Shown here one piece after another: positions 15,143 to 24,361 of a stretch of DNA of 64,000 bases. Under the pieces are notes generated by a model. The model did no database searches. It saw nothing but the letters and a program-made list of their open reading frames with translations, and was not told the DNA's origin. Position numbers and translations under genes: made by a program. Positions within the stretch are counted from its first letter, which is position 1; every line of letters begins with the position of its first letter. The DNA is taken from contig JBAWZA010000016.1 in the NCBI GenBank assembly GCA_037143335.1, positions 1 to 64,000 on the forward strand, given 5' to 3'. Source of the stretch: PALSA-1296 sp037143335 (lineage in GTDB: Bacteria > Bacteroidota > Ignavibacteria > Palsa-1295).

Positions 15143-16123
15143 TTAAAACTTCGGCAATAATTCTTCAAGTTTTTTATGGAGCGGATTTATCGCCAGTGCC
15201 AGGAAGCCGGCGAGGAAGGCGCTGATTAGGTCGTTTTCGATCTGGAGCATAAGCGCAAGCTCTTTTTCTATAAAATGCTCGATCACGCTAAAGAGAAAAA
15301 TCACAACGAGGAATAGCGCACTATAAACTATCGTGCCACGAAGTACTAAACCTGTATCAAGAAATCCTGCGAAGAACACTCCCATAAGTAGCGACAGACA
15401 AATGGTCGCAGCTGTCATCAGCAGATAACCTTGAATAAATCCGTACGGTATTTCGGGATAGAGTAACAAGACCAATGTTTCGATAAGCGTCAGCGAAAGA
15501 GTGACAATCACACCCCACAGGACCCATGCAAGTATGGCGCGGTCGGACTTTGTTGCGAGGATGTAGCTAATTCTGAAATAGACAAAACCGCAGATGATAA
15601 TGATTGTATTAAGTATTTGAGAAATTATCCCTGAGCTGACATTCGATGCAAAGATCTGGAATATGAGTAGGACTGGAAAAAAGATGAGCCAAAATTTCTT
15701 ACCGTCGGTGAACAAAAGAATAGGCTTGTGAAAAACACTATGATGGTGAGTGAAGTAGTGCGTGTATAAATCCTTCGCATGTGCGCCGGGATATTTTATC
15801 ATCGAGAATACGAAACTCGAACCGGTCAGCGCCCAGGAGAGAGTGGTGATAAGAACTGGTGGGTGAGCAACATAGAACCATGAATTTATTGCAAAGCTAA
15901 TGAGAAATAACGAAAAATAAATATGCTGATTAGCCTGACGAAGTTTAATCGCAATCGTTAATCCGACTACTACCATCACCAATCCGCGCACCGCAAAGAT
16001 CCAATCTACAAATTGTAAATCGCTTGGTGGATGCGAAGCAAAGTGAACGGGCAAAATCGCACACGAAGCAAATCCGAGCGAAATCAGGAGTCGTCGTAAA
16101 AGTCTATACGTTGCTGAAGTCAT
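15143..16123 (-). CDS. Multi-pass membrane sensor-like protein, possibly truncated
   Basis: A 326-residue protein with about nine hydrophobic segments and a soluble stretch near residues 112-140 (HAKDLYTHYFTHHHS). The end, GLVLRGTIVYSALF ... AFLAGFLALAINPLHKKLEELLPKF, closely resembles the last membrane part of sensor domains found before histidine kinase or PP2C phosphatase modules, where the next residues lead into the cytoplasmic catalytic domain. Here the stop comes at that point, and the TAGAGCCTGC scar sequence is four bases from the stop. The protein may have lost its output domain, or be a genuine stand-alone sensor. Confidence 0.65.
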   Translation of the reverse strand: MTSATYRLLRRLLISLGFASCAILPVHFASHPPSDLQFVDWIFAVRGLVMVVVGLTIAIKLRQANQHIYFSLFLISFAINSWFYVAHPPVLITTLSWALTGSSFVFSMIKYPGAHAKDLYTHYFTHHHSVFHKPILLFTDGKKFWLIFFPVLLIFQIFASNVSSGIISQILNTIIIICGFVYFRISYILATKSDRAILAWVLWGVIVTLSLTLIETLVLLLYPEIPYGFIQGYLLMTAATICLSLLMGVFFAGFLDTGLVLRGTIVYSALFLVVIFLFSVIEHFIEKELALMLQIENDLISAFLAGFLALAINPLHKKLEELLPKF

Positions 16124-16167
16124 AGATGCAAAAATATGACTATTTAGCTACACCCTATTCAAATCCC

Positions 16168-16196
16168 TTGACAGTAGGAATTGTACTAGTTATACA
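16168..16196 (+). promoter_or_regulatory. Housekeeping-type (-35/-10) promoter candidate
   Basis: TTGACA (16168-16173), 17-base spacer, TATACA (16191-16196). It points to the lipoprotein gene at 16247. It is unlike the TANNTTTG boxes elsewhere in the window. Confidence 0.4.
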
Positions 16197-16246
16197 TATA
16201 TATATGAACTCGGAACTCCTTCACCAGTATTTCAATTGATAATTAT

Positions 16247-16600
16247 ATGAGATACGCATTACTATGTTCGCTCTTCTTACTCCTCGCTTCATGCGACAAC
16301 GCGACGACGGTTGAGGAGCCGCGCAGGATGGTTGTCACTCCACTGTCGCTAAAGTATGCGCACGGCGAAACCCAGCATTCGCTTTCGATTACGCATACAT
16401 GCACGTGTCCTTTCGGTTGGAATATCAAGGTGCTCGACTCAACCCTCGTATTCCAAAATAGATCAGGCTATGCCGATAGCTCGAATGTCGTTCTCACAAT
16501 AGATCGCACAAAATTATATAAAGATACCCTTATCACCCATCTCCAGATCACTTCAAATGGATATGGAACGGATACGGTGGTGGTTTTGGTGGTGAGGTAA
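16247..16600 (+). CDS. Small BACON-like lipoprotein
   Basis: A 117-residue protein with signal peptide MRYALLCSLFLLL and lipobox LLASC (lipid Cys at 16). The mature part (PLSLKYAHGETQHSLSITHTC ... SNVVLTIDR ... HLQITSNGYGTDTVVV) has the strand pattern of a single BACON/Ig-like domain, as found in Bacteroidota surface proteins, with a CTC pair in the first half. Its binding target is unknown. It is single-domain, while BACON proteins are usually multidomain. Confidence 0.65.
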   Translation: MRYALLCSLFLLLASCDNATTVEEPRRMVVTPLSLKYAHGETQHSLSITHTCTCPFGWNIKVLDSTLVFQNRSGYADSSNVVLTIDRTKLYKDTLITHLQITSNGYGTDTVVVLVVR

Positions 16601-16643
16601 GTGTAATTAGTTGGGATTTTCTGTCGTTCGGAAATATTATTAG

Positions 16644-16651
16644 TATATTTG
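16644..16651 (+). promoter_or_regulatory. TANNTTTG promoter element before the sigma-like gene
   Basis: TATATTTG matches the Bacteroidota -7 consensus exactly; the ATG of the sigma-like gene is 80 bases downstream. No -33 TTTG is clear at 17-23 bases upstream. Confidence 0.42.
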
Positions 16652-16731
16652 TATCGTTCTGACAAGCACTTCCGTCCCCTCGGAAGATTGGTATTTTTTT
16701 ATCTGACTCGTGTACAACAGAAAAGTGAGAA

Positions 16732-17298
16732 ATGGCACAACATCGTTCTACTTCAGCTGGAGAAAACAACCAGAAAATTTTTAGCATTTTACAAAGATGT
16801 TATTCCAGACTCGACTCGGAATTAATTCGGGATGCGATTGAGGATGCTCTCGAAATTCAGTTGAAATATCCCTTGGATGATCGTACCGATGGTTTGCTGT
16901 ACACCATTGCATTCCGAAAACTCTTTAAGCTAACCAAAGATCCCAGGAGGCGACGGACCAAAAGTCTGGGTGACTTACTCTATGGCGGAGCCGAGCTACC
17001 CGCAGTTGATGATGCTGCCGCACAGTTTATTAACACTGAAACAGTGAACCAACTTCTTGTTTCCTGCACGGCGGATGAAAGAAAGCTTATTACGATGCGA
17101 CTTGAAGATAAATCATTCGAAGCGATTGCAAAAATAACTGGCGTGAAGAAGAACACGCTCGAAAAAAGATATACCCGAATCATCGCAAAACTCTCGAAGA
17201 TTGCAAAGAAAGATATGGAGGAACCTAAATCAAACGACCTGACCTCCGAAAAGCCGAAAGCCGAAAGCCAAAAAAAGCCCAAAAAGGAAGAAGAATGA
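16732..17298 (+). CDS. Sigma-70-family-like regulator with a charged tail
   Basis: A 188-residue protein. Residues 108-160 (ADERKLITMRLEDKSFEAIAKITGVKKNTLEKRYTR) form a clear region-4 helix-turn-helix as in ECF sigma factors. The N-terminal half (residues 15-70) is helical and could be a weak region 2. The last 30 residues are almost all Lys, Glu, Pro and Ser. It may be an ECF-like sigma or a DNA-binding protein derived from one; no anti-sigma gene is adjacent. Its stop overlaps an upstream in-frame ATG of the next gene. Confidence 0.65.
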   Translation: MAQHRSTSAGENNQKIFSILQRCYSRLDSELIRDAIEDALEIQLKYPLDDRTDGLLYTIAFRKLFKLTKDPRRRRTKSLGDLLYGGAELPAVDDAAAQFINTETVNQLLVSCTADERKLITMRLEDKSFEAIAKITGVKKNTLEKRYTRIIAKLSKIAKKDMEEPKSNDLTSEKPKAESQKKPKKEEE

Positions 17299-17408
17299 AT
17301 GATATCGTAAAAATATTCCAGAAAAATATTTTTTCGTGTCAGTTTTTAGGTGTGGGTGGACATATAATACGGATGAGATTTTTGTTAATTAAACTAATAA
17401 CAACAAGG

Positions 17409-18356
17409 ATGAGATTATTTTTTTTGCACCTAATTATTCTGCTTTCGTTCACGATTACCTCGTGTATGCAAGCACCTGACTCTATTGTGACGAAAGCAAG
17501 AAGTACTATAACATGGCCAGGGTCAGGTACGTCCTGTACCGATTTAGTTGGACCATTGCATAATAGGATCCTTCACTACATTGGCCTACAATTTGATAGC
17601 ACATATTTGGATTCAAGCCTTACTAGCTATTTTAGCCGGATAGAGTATTATGCATCACGGTTTGCATCCGATTCTTTGTTGTTGACTGGTTCGCAATTGG
17701 ACAATTACAACAATGTATTCTCAAAGGCTGATAGAGTCCTAGTTGATACGGTAGAATATGGGGGTAGCTATCTGATTTATCCATATTCAAAATATATATT
17801 CGATTCTCTCTTAAGCCGCAATTTGATTAATAATTACGAGTATTCGCTATTAGATCGATTTGCATATTCATATAACGATGTTCTCTTTGGAAATATCTCT
17901 AATGGTGCTTTCTATGATACCGTTCAATCACTTTTGGCAAATTGGTCTGGTCATACTTGGCCAAGCAGTTATGGTGTAATTAGTGGTGCCACTTTTAAAC
18001 TTTTTAATTCTTCTTATGGTTTTTGGAATGGAAGTCGCGCACACCAAAAGCAACATCCAATTCTACAACTTGACCCACTAACGCAGATTGCAGGCGCGGA
18101 TGCAATTGGTTTTGGACTCGGGGTTTTGTATTTGGTTTTTACCGGGGTCAATGACCCTAGCGAACTCGTGAAAGGCGGTATAGTAGGGGGTGCAGGATTT
18201 TCTGGAGGCGCAATCGGCGCATTGATCGGTGAGTCCACTGGGATGGGAATCATTTATGGAGGTATTGGTGGAATGGCTGGTGAAAAAGTTGGCGAAGCAT
18301 TAAATGGTGGGGGTAATGGTACAACACCATGGGGGTGGGGAGTTACTCACTGGTAG
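17409..18356 (+). CDS. Lipoprotein with a C-terminal glycine-zipper segment
   Basis: I chose ATG 17409 because it gives signal peptide MRLFFLHLIILLSFTITSC with the lipid Cys at residue 19; the frame extends upstream to 17295, overlapping the sigma-like stop. The mature 297 residues start as a Ser/Asp/Tyr-rich domain of unknown type. The last 90 are Gly-rich and hydrophobic (GGIVGGAGFSGGAIGALIG, GMGIIYGGIGGMAG), a glycine-zipper pattern typical of membrane-inserting helices, including some bacteriocins and OM lipoproteins. It ends WGWGVTHW. No family is recognised. The gene is AT-rich compared with flanking housekeeping genes. Confidence 0.6.
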   Translation: MRLFFLHLIILLSFTITSCMQAPDSIVTKARSTITWPGSGTSCTDLVGPLHNRILHYIGLQFDSTYLDSSLTSYFSRIEYYASRFASDSLLLTGSQLDNYNNVFSKADRVLVDTVEYGGSYLIYPYSKYIFDSLLSRNLINNYEYSLLDRFAYSYNDVLFGNISNGAFYDTVQSLLANWSGHTWPSSYGVISGATFKLFNSSYGFWNGSRAHQKQHPILQLDPLTQIAGADAIGFGLGVLYLVFTGVNDPSELVKGGIVGGAGFSGGAIGALIGESTGMGIIYGGIGGMAGEKVGEALNGGGNGTTPWGWGVTHW

Positions 18357-18412
18357 TCCAGTAAATTCTCAAAGTCTTTTAAATAATTTCGTAAAAAATA
18401 TTTTATTATATA

Positions 18413-18775
18413 GTGCATAATATTGTTACAGGGGTAGTCATTTTGTTGGTAGCAATCGGCGCTATTTACATTCCTGCAATGATTTATTCTAAAAAATATT
18501 TAGCTGTCAAAGTCAGCAAAATAAAACCTTCAATCATTAGAATTGGTAATATTGCTTTGTTAAGCATTTTTATTAAACAATATATTTTATTTGATGTTGA
18601 ATCTTATATAAAATTTAATTCTATTGTTATTGAATTTATTTTGATGATGATAATAATGTTGATAGCTTCGATTCCAATTTTGCATTATGGTAATAAAGTA
18701 GATAAAAAATTTGGATTACCTGGTGAGACTATTAAATTTTGTGGATTTATGATAACTCATGCGGATAAATTTTAA
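18413..18775 (+). CDS. Small four-segment membrane protein, GTG start
   Basis: A 120-residue protein starting at GTG 18413. Four hydrophobic segments are seen (VTGVVILLVAIGAIYIPAMI; IIRIGNIALLSIFI; SIVIEFILMMIIMLIASIPI; a weak last one). I recognise no family. The gene is very AT-rich and overlaps the start of the following peroxidase gene by 17 bases, so the two are co-transcribed. It could serve membrane protection against the glycine-zipper lipoprotein or assembly of the peroxidase; both are guesses. Confidence 0.52.
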   Translation: MHNIVTGVVILLVAIGAIYIPAMIYSKKYLAVKVSKIKPSIIRIGNIALLSIFIKQYILFDVESYIKFNSIVIEFILMMIIMLIASIPILHYGNKVDKKFGLPGETIKFCGFMITHADKF

Positions 18776-19847
18776 GCGGAAAAATAGTGTTCAGATTGTT
18801 TTAACCATCAGCGGTTCAATATTTTTTCATGCATGCTTTGCAAAAGAAATAGTCTCAAACACATCAACAGATTCTAGCTGTTCCTCAAGTGAACCTTACA
18901 TACCATGTGATTTTCCTGCTGTAATTTATCCAAGTTCGAATCCAATCACTGCAAATAAGATTCTTTTGGGTCGTTACCTATTTTACGATAAAAAGTTAAG
19001 CATTGATTTCACGGTTTCTTGTGCTGGTTGCCACGGACCAAACAGAGCATTCTCTGATGTAAATCATTTTGTGAGCATGGGGGTACATGGGTTATTAGGT
19101 GATAGAAACACGCCCAGTCTTACAAATGTATCATTTAATAATCATTTTACTTGGGACGGTAGATTCTCAACATTAGAGGATCAAGCTCTGGGTCCGCTCT
19201 CTTCACGTTTTGAGATGGATATCACAGACAGCTCCAACTTACAGACCTACAACATAATTTGCAACAACCTATCTACGTTTTCGAAATATAGAAATCTTTT
19301 TAGAAATGCATTCGGCGATTCTGCGATTACGATTGATAGAATACAGAAAGCCATTTCTTCTTTCGAACGTACAATAATCAGTGGGAATAGTTCTTATGAC
19401 AGGTACAATCGAGGCGATAACTCCGCTATTTCTACATCTGCGGTTCGGGGTTTGAATCTATTCAGAAGCGACAAAACAAGTTGTTATCGTTGTCACAGCG
19501 GGTTTAATTTTACTGACCAACAGTTCCACTCGAACGGCATCCAGTTAGTTTATAAAGATAGTGGTAGGGCAAATATCACAAAGAACACCTTAGACATTGG
19601 AAAATTTAAGACTCCGTCATTGCGCAATGTACTCTTGACCCCACCATACATGCATGATGGGAGCTATCCAGATTTACTAAGTGTGTTGCAGAATTATAAC
19701 GCAGGCGGCAAGCGTAATTCTTCTCAGGATGAATTGATTCGTCCATTGCATCTTTCCGCTCAAGATATTACTGATATAATCGAATTTCTCAAATCGCTCA
19801 CGGATAGTACCTTCATAAATAACAAGGATTTCTCAAACCCTTGGTAA
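18759..19847 (+). CDS. Di-heme cytochrome c peroxidase (CcpA/MauG family)
   Basis: A 362-residue exported protein. An N-terminal signal region (SIFFHACFAKE) is followed by two c-type heme motifs: CAGCH at residues 88-92 and CYRCH about 240. Segments such as LGRYLFYDKKLS, DRNTPSLTN and KTPSLRNV are typical of bacterial di-heme peroxidases, which reduce hydrogen peroxide in the periplasm, or of MauG-like enzymes that oxidise protein side chains. Without a usual cytochrome c partner nearby the electron donor is unknown. The signal may be a lipoprotein type (HAC). Confidence 0.85.
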   Translation: MRINFKRKNSVQIVLTISGSIFFHACFAKEIVSNTSTDSSCSSSEPYIPCDFPAVIYPSSNPITANKILLGRYLFYDKKLSIDFTVSCAGCHGPNRAFSDVNHFVSMGVHGLLGDRNTPSLTNVSFNNHFTWDGRFSTLEDQALGPLSSRFEMDITDSSNLQTYNIICNNLSTFSKYRNLFRNAFGDSAITIDRIQKAISSFERTIISGNSSYDRYNRGDNSAISTSAVRGLNLFRSDKTSCYRCHSGFNFTDQQFHSNGIQLVYKDSGRANITKNTLDIGKFKTPSLRNVLLTPPYMHDGSYPDLLSVLQNYNAGGKRNSSQDELIRPLHLSAQDITDIIEFLKSLTDSTFINNKDFSNPW

Positions 19848-20183
19848 GTTTCTTATGCTGGTTATTAAGAATCACAATGATTGAGAATCTTTTATCCCCT
19901 GAGTGTTCGTAAATTGCTTAACTATAGTCATGTAAGTAGAGCGATCATAGTTCGACTACAAATCTACTCTCTTTCGTTTCTTTTGTTCGTTCGATTCTCT
20001 TATTGGATCATTCGCCGATGTCTGGGATAGATTTGAAATTTTTTTCGATCTCAACATAACGCCGGTTAAATCGCAGAAGTATATCTCTTTCATTCATAAC
20101 TTGTTAGATGATTTTTTAAGATGATCATACTGATATAAGTAATGATGATACAAATTGGTGTTTCCTTGCTGAATCAGCTTTTC
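19848..20183. other. Intergenic segment with nothing recognisable
   Basis: The 336 bases between the peroxidase and rpoN stop codons (convergent genes) show no ORF, RNA gene or clear strong terminator. Confidence 0.4.
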
Positions 20184-21692
20184 CTATACTATCCTCTTCC
20201 GCATACGTGCAACGGGGATGTGCATTTGCTCGCGGTATTTGGCGACGGTTCTACGGGCAAGGTCATAGTTGTCGGCACGGAGGAGTTCGACGAGTTTGTC
20301 GTCGTTGTAGGGTTTACCCGGATTCTCTGAGTCAATGAGTTCTTTGATGCGGCTCTTCACCACTTTGTTTGCGACGGCAGTACCTTCGCCACCTTCAACG
20401 GGAATGGATTCAGAAAAGAAATATTTTAATTCGAACACTCCGTAATCGCATTGACAATATTTTCCGTTAACGACTCGGCAAATCGTAGAGATGTCCATGC
20501 CGATCTCTTCGGCAATTGTTTTATAGATGAGCGGACGCAAATATTTTTCGCCGCTCATAAAGAACTCAGACTGTAAATGCACGATTGCATTCATCACACG
20601 CAACAATGTTTCGCGGCGTTGGTAGATGGCCATGAGAAAATATTTTGCCGCCTCAAATTTTTTGTTGATGAAATCTCTGGCATCGTCGGGCAATGCCTTC
20701 TCAGCATTCGCACCTTTTTGCCGAGCAAGTTCACGATATGATGCATTCACGCGAAGTGTCGGGATGCCTCGCTCATTGAGCGTGATCGTGAAGTCTTTTC
20801 CGTTCGGCGTCTTTTCGATATAAAAATCTGGAGTGATATATCGCGAACCCTCGGAAGCAGGACGCGAAGGTGCACCGGGTTTGGGGTTGAGGTGCAAGAT
20901 AAGGTCGAGTGCTGGCTTGAGGTCATGCTGTTCCATCCGGAGCCTTCGAGCAAGAATTGGATAATTCTTTTTTACGAAATGCTCGTAGTGATCGCGAAGA
21001 ATTTCAATAGCTAATTCACGAGCAGGAGTATGGTTGTGGAGAGCCTCGAGTTGGACAAGCAAGCATTCTTGTAGCGAACGCGATGCAACTCCAACTGGAT
21101 CAAATCGTTGGATTCGTTTTAAGAGTCGTTCGGCTTCAGCATCGGTATATTCTTCACCGAAATAAATTGTAGTATCCCGAACAATCTGATCAAGTGGTTC
21201 GCGTAAATATCCGTCCTCATCAAGCGAACCGATAATTTCTTCGGCAAGCACCTTCATCCGCGGAGCTAAATTCAAAAGCGAAAGTTGTGAATTCAGAGAA
21301 TCGGTAAAACTTTCCTCGACAGCTTGTTGGTACCTATCTTCGCGGTCGTTATCATCGTCTGAGCGTGAGATGCGCGGAGTCTTAAATCCCTCGATGTCAT
21401 CGTTCATGAAATCTTCAAGGGTATAGTCATTTTGCTGTGCGGATTCAGCTGGTGTCTTTTCGGTATCTGTTACGGATTGATCTTGAATTTGCGAAGCGAC
21501 GTTCACGGCTTCATTCTGTTCGACCTGTTGCTGATCTTCATCAGTTACTTCTTCGAGGAGGGGATTGTCATCAAGTTCTTCTTTGATTTTTGCTTCGAGT
21601 TCGGCGGCGGGAGTTTGGAGTAGCTTCAAGTATTGCACCTGCTGAGGAGTCATCCTCTGCTGCAATCCCATTTTTTGTCGAAGCTGAAGCAT
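20184..21692 (-). CDS. rpoN: RNA polymerase sigma-54 factor
   Basis: A 502-residue protein with the three RpoN regions. The N-terminal activator-interacting part begins LRQKMGLQQRMTPQQVQYLKLLQ. A very acidic Gln/Glu/Asp-rich region II spans about residues 45-115. The core-binding and DNA-binding parts follow, and the RpoN box ARRTVAKYRE is near residue 480. It directs transcription from -24/-12 promoters and needs enhancer-binding activators. The gene stands alone and is convergent with the peroxidase gene. Confidence 0.95.
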   Translation of the reverse strand: MLQLRQKMGLQQRMTPQQVQYLKLLQTPAAELEAKIKEELDDNPLLEEVTDEDQQQVEQNEAVNVASQIQDQSVTDTEKTPAESAQQNDYTLEDFMNDDIEGFKTPRISRSDDDNDREDRYQQAVEESFTDSLNSQLSLLNLAPRMKVLAEEIIGSLDEDGYLREPLDQIVRDTTIYFGEEYTDAEAERLLKRIQRFDPVGVASRSLQECLLVQLEALHNHTPARELAIEILRDHYEHFVKKNYPILARRLRMEQHDLKPALDLILHLNPKPGAPSRPASEGSRYITPDFYIEKTPNGKDFTITLNERGIPTLRVNASYRELARQKGANAEKALPDDARDFINKKFEAAKYFLMAIYQRRETLLRVMNAIVHLQSEFFMSGEKYLRPLIYKTIAEEIGMDISTICRVVNGKYCQCDYGVFELKYFFSESIPVEGGEGTAVANKVVKSRIKELIDSENPGKPYNDDKLVELLRADNYDLARRTVAKYREQMHIPVARMRKRIV

Positions 21693-21833
21693 ACTGTTAC
21701 TTAATTTCTACATACAAAAATTGTACCAAAAAGTCTGAGTAAAACTCCGCAAAAAATTCCGCGATCACTCGCGGTATTTTCCTCTCAGGGTAGCCGCAGG
21801 CTTTAGCCCGCGTCCCCCCTCAGCCCATTCGAT

Positions 21834-22241
21834 TTAAATCATATCAAACGCTTTTACTAATTCGGCAGCAATCATCTCCGGAGGTCTGCCTTCGATTTGC
21901 CAGCGTTCCATGATCCATGCAAGTTTGCCATCTTTCAAGATTGCGAATTGCGGTGATGATGGCGGAAATCCCGTGAAATACGATCTTGCTTTTGCAACTG
22001 CTTCGACATCATTTCCTGCAAATGCCGTTGTAAGTCTATCGGGTTTCTTTGCATTCTCGAATGCCAGCTTCAGTGCAGGTCTGGCTCCGCCTGCGGCACA
22101 TCCACAAACCGAATTAATGAAAACGAATGTCGTGCCTGGCGCAGTTAACTCTTGGTCAACTTCAGCGGCAGTTCTCATCTCCGTCATGCCCAACCGTGTC
22201 ACTTCATCACGCATTGGTTGTACCATTCTTGGGTCATACAT
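21834..22241 (-). CDS. Bacilliredoxin (YphP/YqiW, BrxA/BrxB family)
   Basis: A 135-residue thioredoxin-fold protein with the family motif CGC at residues 46-48 (NSVCGCAAGGARP). Bacilliredoxins remove bacillithiol from protein cysteines; members also occur in Bacteroidota-related bacteria that make bacillithiol. The SPQFAILKDGKLAWIMERWQIEG segment is well conserved in the family. Length is normal. Confidence 0.9.
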   Translation of the reverse strand: MYDPRMVQPMRDEVTRLGMTEMRTAAEVDQELTAPGTTFVFINSVCGCAAGGARPALKLAFENAKKPDRLTTAFAGNDVEAVAKARSYFTGFPPSSPQFAILKDGKLAWIMERWQIEGRPPEMIAAELVKAFDMI

Positions 22242-22388
22242 AAATATCTTCTCCTGTTATTTTTTACAATCGGGCTAACAATTTGTTTCAAGAAGAGATT
22301 CTTCGCATGGGCTGAAAACTAATTCTGCCTCCTTGCCGTTATCCTTCCTGAATCCATTTGTAATTCATAATTCGTAATTGAGAACAAG

Positions 22389-22496
22389 ATGTTTATTTTC
22401 TTTCTTGGGATGGTAGCAGGTATGTTTGGGATTATTTATCTTTGCTACAAGGATGTCTGGGCTGAAAAAAAGAAAGCCGCAGCAAATAAATCATAA
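22389..22496 (+). CDS. Possible 35-residue single-span membrane protein
   Basis: An ORF too short for routine calling: MFIFFLGMVAGMFGIIYLCY followed by a Lys/Ala-rich tail (KDVWAEKKKAAANKS). One hydrophobic helix with a positive cytoplasmic tail is the usual form of small membrane proteins. The coding potential is judged only from this pattern. It is preceded by an AATTCGT-type repeat and its end overlaps the convergent gene by six bases. Confidence 0.35.
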   Translation: MFIFFLGMVAGMFGIIYLCYKDVWAEKKKAAANKS

Positions 22497-22877
22497 CGGA
22501 ATCAGCGCAACAGCGCCTCCGATCAGGCTGAAGCACAGGCAACGTGTGATCATGCTCCGCATTTTCTTTTGATCTAACCCTCGTTTCGGACTATTGCCGA
22601 TAAACACTTTCCGAAGTCCCACTTCGTACGTATTTTTCGCAGCATTCATCACACAAAATTGTTCGCGTGCTTGGAGAAAATTAATCGCGATGATATAACC
22701 GAACACCCCACCAACAGCAAACCGGATTACAGGTCCCATTTCGATGAAATGTTGTAAAACTAATTCAATGACAAACCCGAGTATGCAGAGATAACCAAGC
22801 TTTTTTCGGACTTCGACGCCTTTGCGATCAATATTGCAAATACCTGGTTGATAAGTAAATTCATTCTCGGTTGTCAT
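22491..22877 (-). CDS. Hypothetical small membrane protein
   Basis: A 128-residue protein with three hydrophobic segments (LGYLCILGFVIELVLQHF; VIRFAVGGVFGYIIAINFL; CLCFSLIGGAVALIPL). It has several Cys residues, including QPGICNID near the N-terminus and EQFCVMN after the second segment. I recognise no family. Its start is next to the NamZ stop codon (one base), so the two genes are likely one operon. Confidence 0.6.
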   Translation of the reverse strand: MTTENEFTYQPGICNIDRKGVEVRKKLGYLCILGFVIELVLQHFIEMGPVIRFAVGGVFGYIIAINFLQAREQFCVMNAAKNTYEVGLRKVFIGNSPKRGLDQKKMRSMITRCLCFSLIGGAVALIPL

Positions 22878-24092
22878 TTAGTAAAGTAGATATTTTTTTC
22901 GGTCTGCCTTAAATTTTATGGGGTCACCCTTCCAATCGAAGGAATACGTCTTCAGATAATTTCTTGCGCCGGTGACCTTCTCGAACATTTTCAACGTTGA
23001 CATTGGAAGTGATTGCATGGACTTCGCAAATACGGAGTCTTCACTTAATAGTTTGATTAACTGAAATTCGGCTCCGTAGAGTTGCGGAATCGTTGATAGC
23101 TCTGCTGAGCGTTCGATGCGCAAGCCGTCAAAAGTTTTTGTAGAATCGCCGTAAGGGACGGTGTAACTTTCACGTCTGAGTGAAAATCCTTTCGGAATGA
23201 CTTGCCGAACACACTTTTCAAAGAAATCAGGCTTGACAAGTTTTGAGCCGAGTCGTAAGAACGGTTTATCCGTACCGATTCCGACGGAGACTATTCCGAG
23301 TTCGCCAATCGCGCCAAGTAGAGCGCATCCGATTGCACTTTCGAAATTCGGGATATTTGGACTGGGTGCGACCCACCTGAAGTTTGTTGAATTCCAATAC
23401 ATGGTTCTTTTCCAACCGGACATTTTTATCACTTCAAGCTCTAGTTTTTCCGCACCTGCAAACCACCGCTTACCTTTTGCCATCGTCGCAAGTTCGCCGA
23501 GGGTCATACCATGAAGATACGGGATAGGGAGCATACCGACAAACGAAAATTGTGAGGAGTCTAATATATTTCCCTCGACTCGAACCCCAGATAACGGATT
23601 AGGTCTATCCAATATGACGAACTTAATTTTATTTGCTGATGAAGATTCCATAGCGAGTATCATCGTTGAGAGATAGGTGTAAGCTCTGACGCCGATATCT
23701 TGCATGTCAAAAACCAGCACGTCAATTCCTCGGAGCATACTCTTCGTTGGTTTACGAGTAGTGCCATAGAGTGAATAAACCGGAACACCCTCAAATGTTT
23801 CCGATGAATCACTCTTTGTTCCTGCTTTACGCGAGCCTCGCAAGCCATGCTCAGGCGTGAAGAGTGCTTTAAGTACGAATGATTTTTGGTGAGCAAATAA
23901 TTTCGCCGAGAATTCACCACTCCGAGTTACAGAAGTTTGATTGCAGATGAGACCAACTTTCTTTCCGCTCAGATTTGCATATTTCGATCCGATCAGATTC
24001 TCAAGCCCAGTCCGGACTTGAGCTTGGGAGGAGGAAAAAAGGAGGCATATTAGCAGGGCAATGGACTTGCGTATCAGTTGTGGCAAAAGCAA
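22878..24092 (-). CDS. Exported exo-beta-N-acetylmuramidase (NamZ/DUF1343)
   Basis: A 404-residue protein with a signal peptide (about 24 residues, ending SSSQAQ). The family signatures are clear: GKKVGLICNQTS near 44, LFTPEHGLRG near 93, VFDMQDIGVRAYTYLSTM near 133 and DRPNPLSG near 168. NamZ enzymes remove terminal N-acetylmuramic acid from peptidoglycan fragments for turnover and reuse. Length is normal. Usual recycling partners (MurNAc uptake or kinase) are not adjacent. Confidence 0.87.
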   Translation of the reverse strand: MLLPQLIRKSIALLICLLFSSSQAQVRTGLENLIGSKYANLSGKKVGLICNQTSVTRSGEFSAKLFAHQKSFVLKALFTPEHGLRGSRKAGTKSDSSETFEGVPVYSLYGTTRKPTKSMLRGIDVLVFDMQDIGVRAYTYLSTMILAMESSSANKIKFVILDRPNPLSGVRVEGNILDSSQFSFVGMLPIPYLHGMTLGELATMAKGKRWFAGAEKLELEVIKMSGWKRTMYWNSTNFRWVAPSPNIPNFESAIGCALLGAIGELGIVSVGIGTDKPFLRLGSKLVKPDFFEKCVRQVIPKGFSLRRESYTVPYGDSTKTFDGLRIERSAELSTIPQLYGAEFQLIKLLSEDSVFAKSMQSLPMSTLKMFEKVTGARNYLKTYSFDWKGDPIKFKADRKKYLLY

Positions 24093-24361
24093 TTTCGTCT
24101 TAATATTTTCGTTCGCTTCTCAAACAGAGATTCTTTCTAATGTAGTTCGTTTTATGTCATCTCGATCGAGGGGAGAAATCCTTAAGCCTGAAAATCTCAA
24201 TACAACGATTTCTCACTACGTTCGAAATTGCCCAATATTGACCCTTGATGACCCCAAAACCAGTGCGAACTTCTTTCGCATCAGCCTCGTTTAGTGCTTC
24301 CCGTAAAAAAGTATCAATCACATTTCAAGAAGGAAAACAAGCATTGAGTGATGTCGAAGTA

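Noticed and set aside
14889..15146. Open frame across relic G
   Set aside because: Most of it is 5S rRNA sequence; no protein-like pattern.
16732..17298. A standard ECF sigma and anti-sigma pair
   Set aside because: No anti-sigma gene is adjacent, and region 2 is too weak to call a normal ECF factor.
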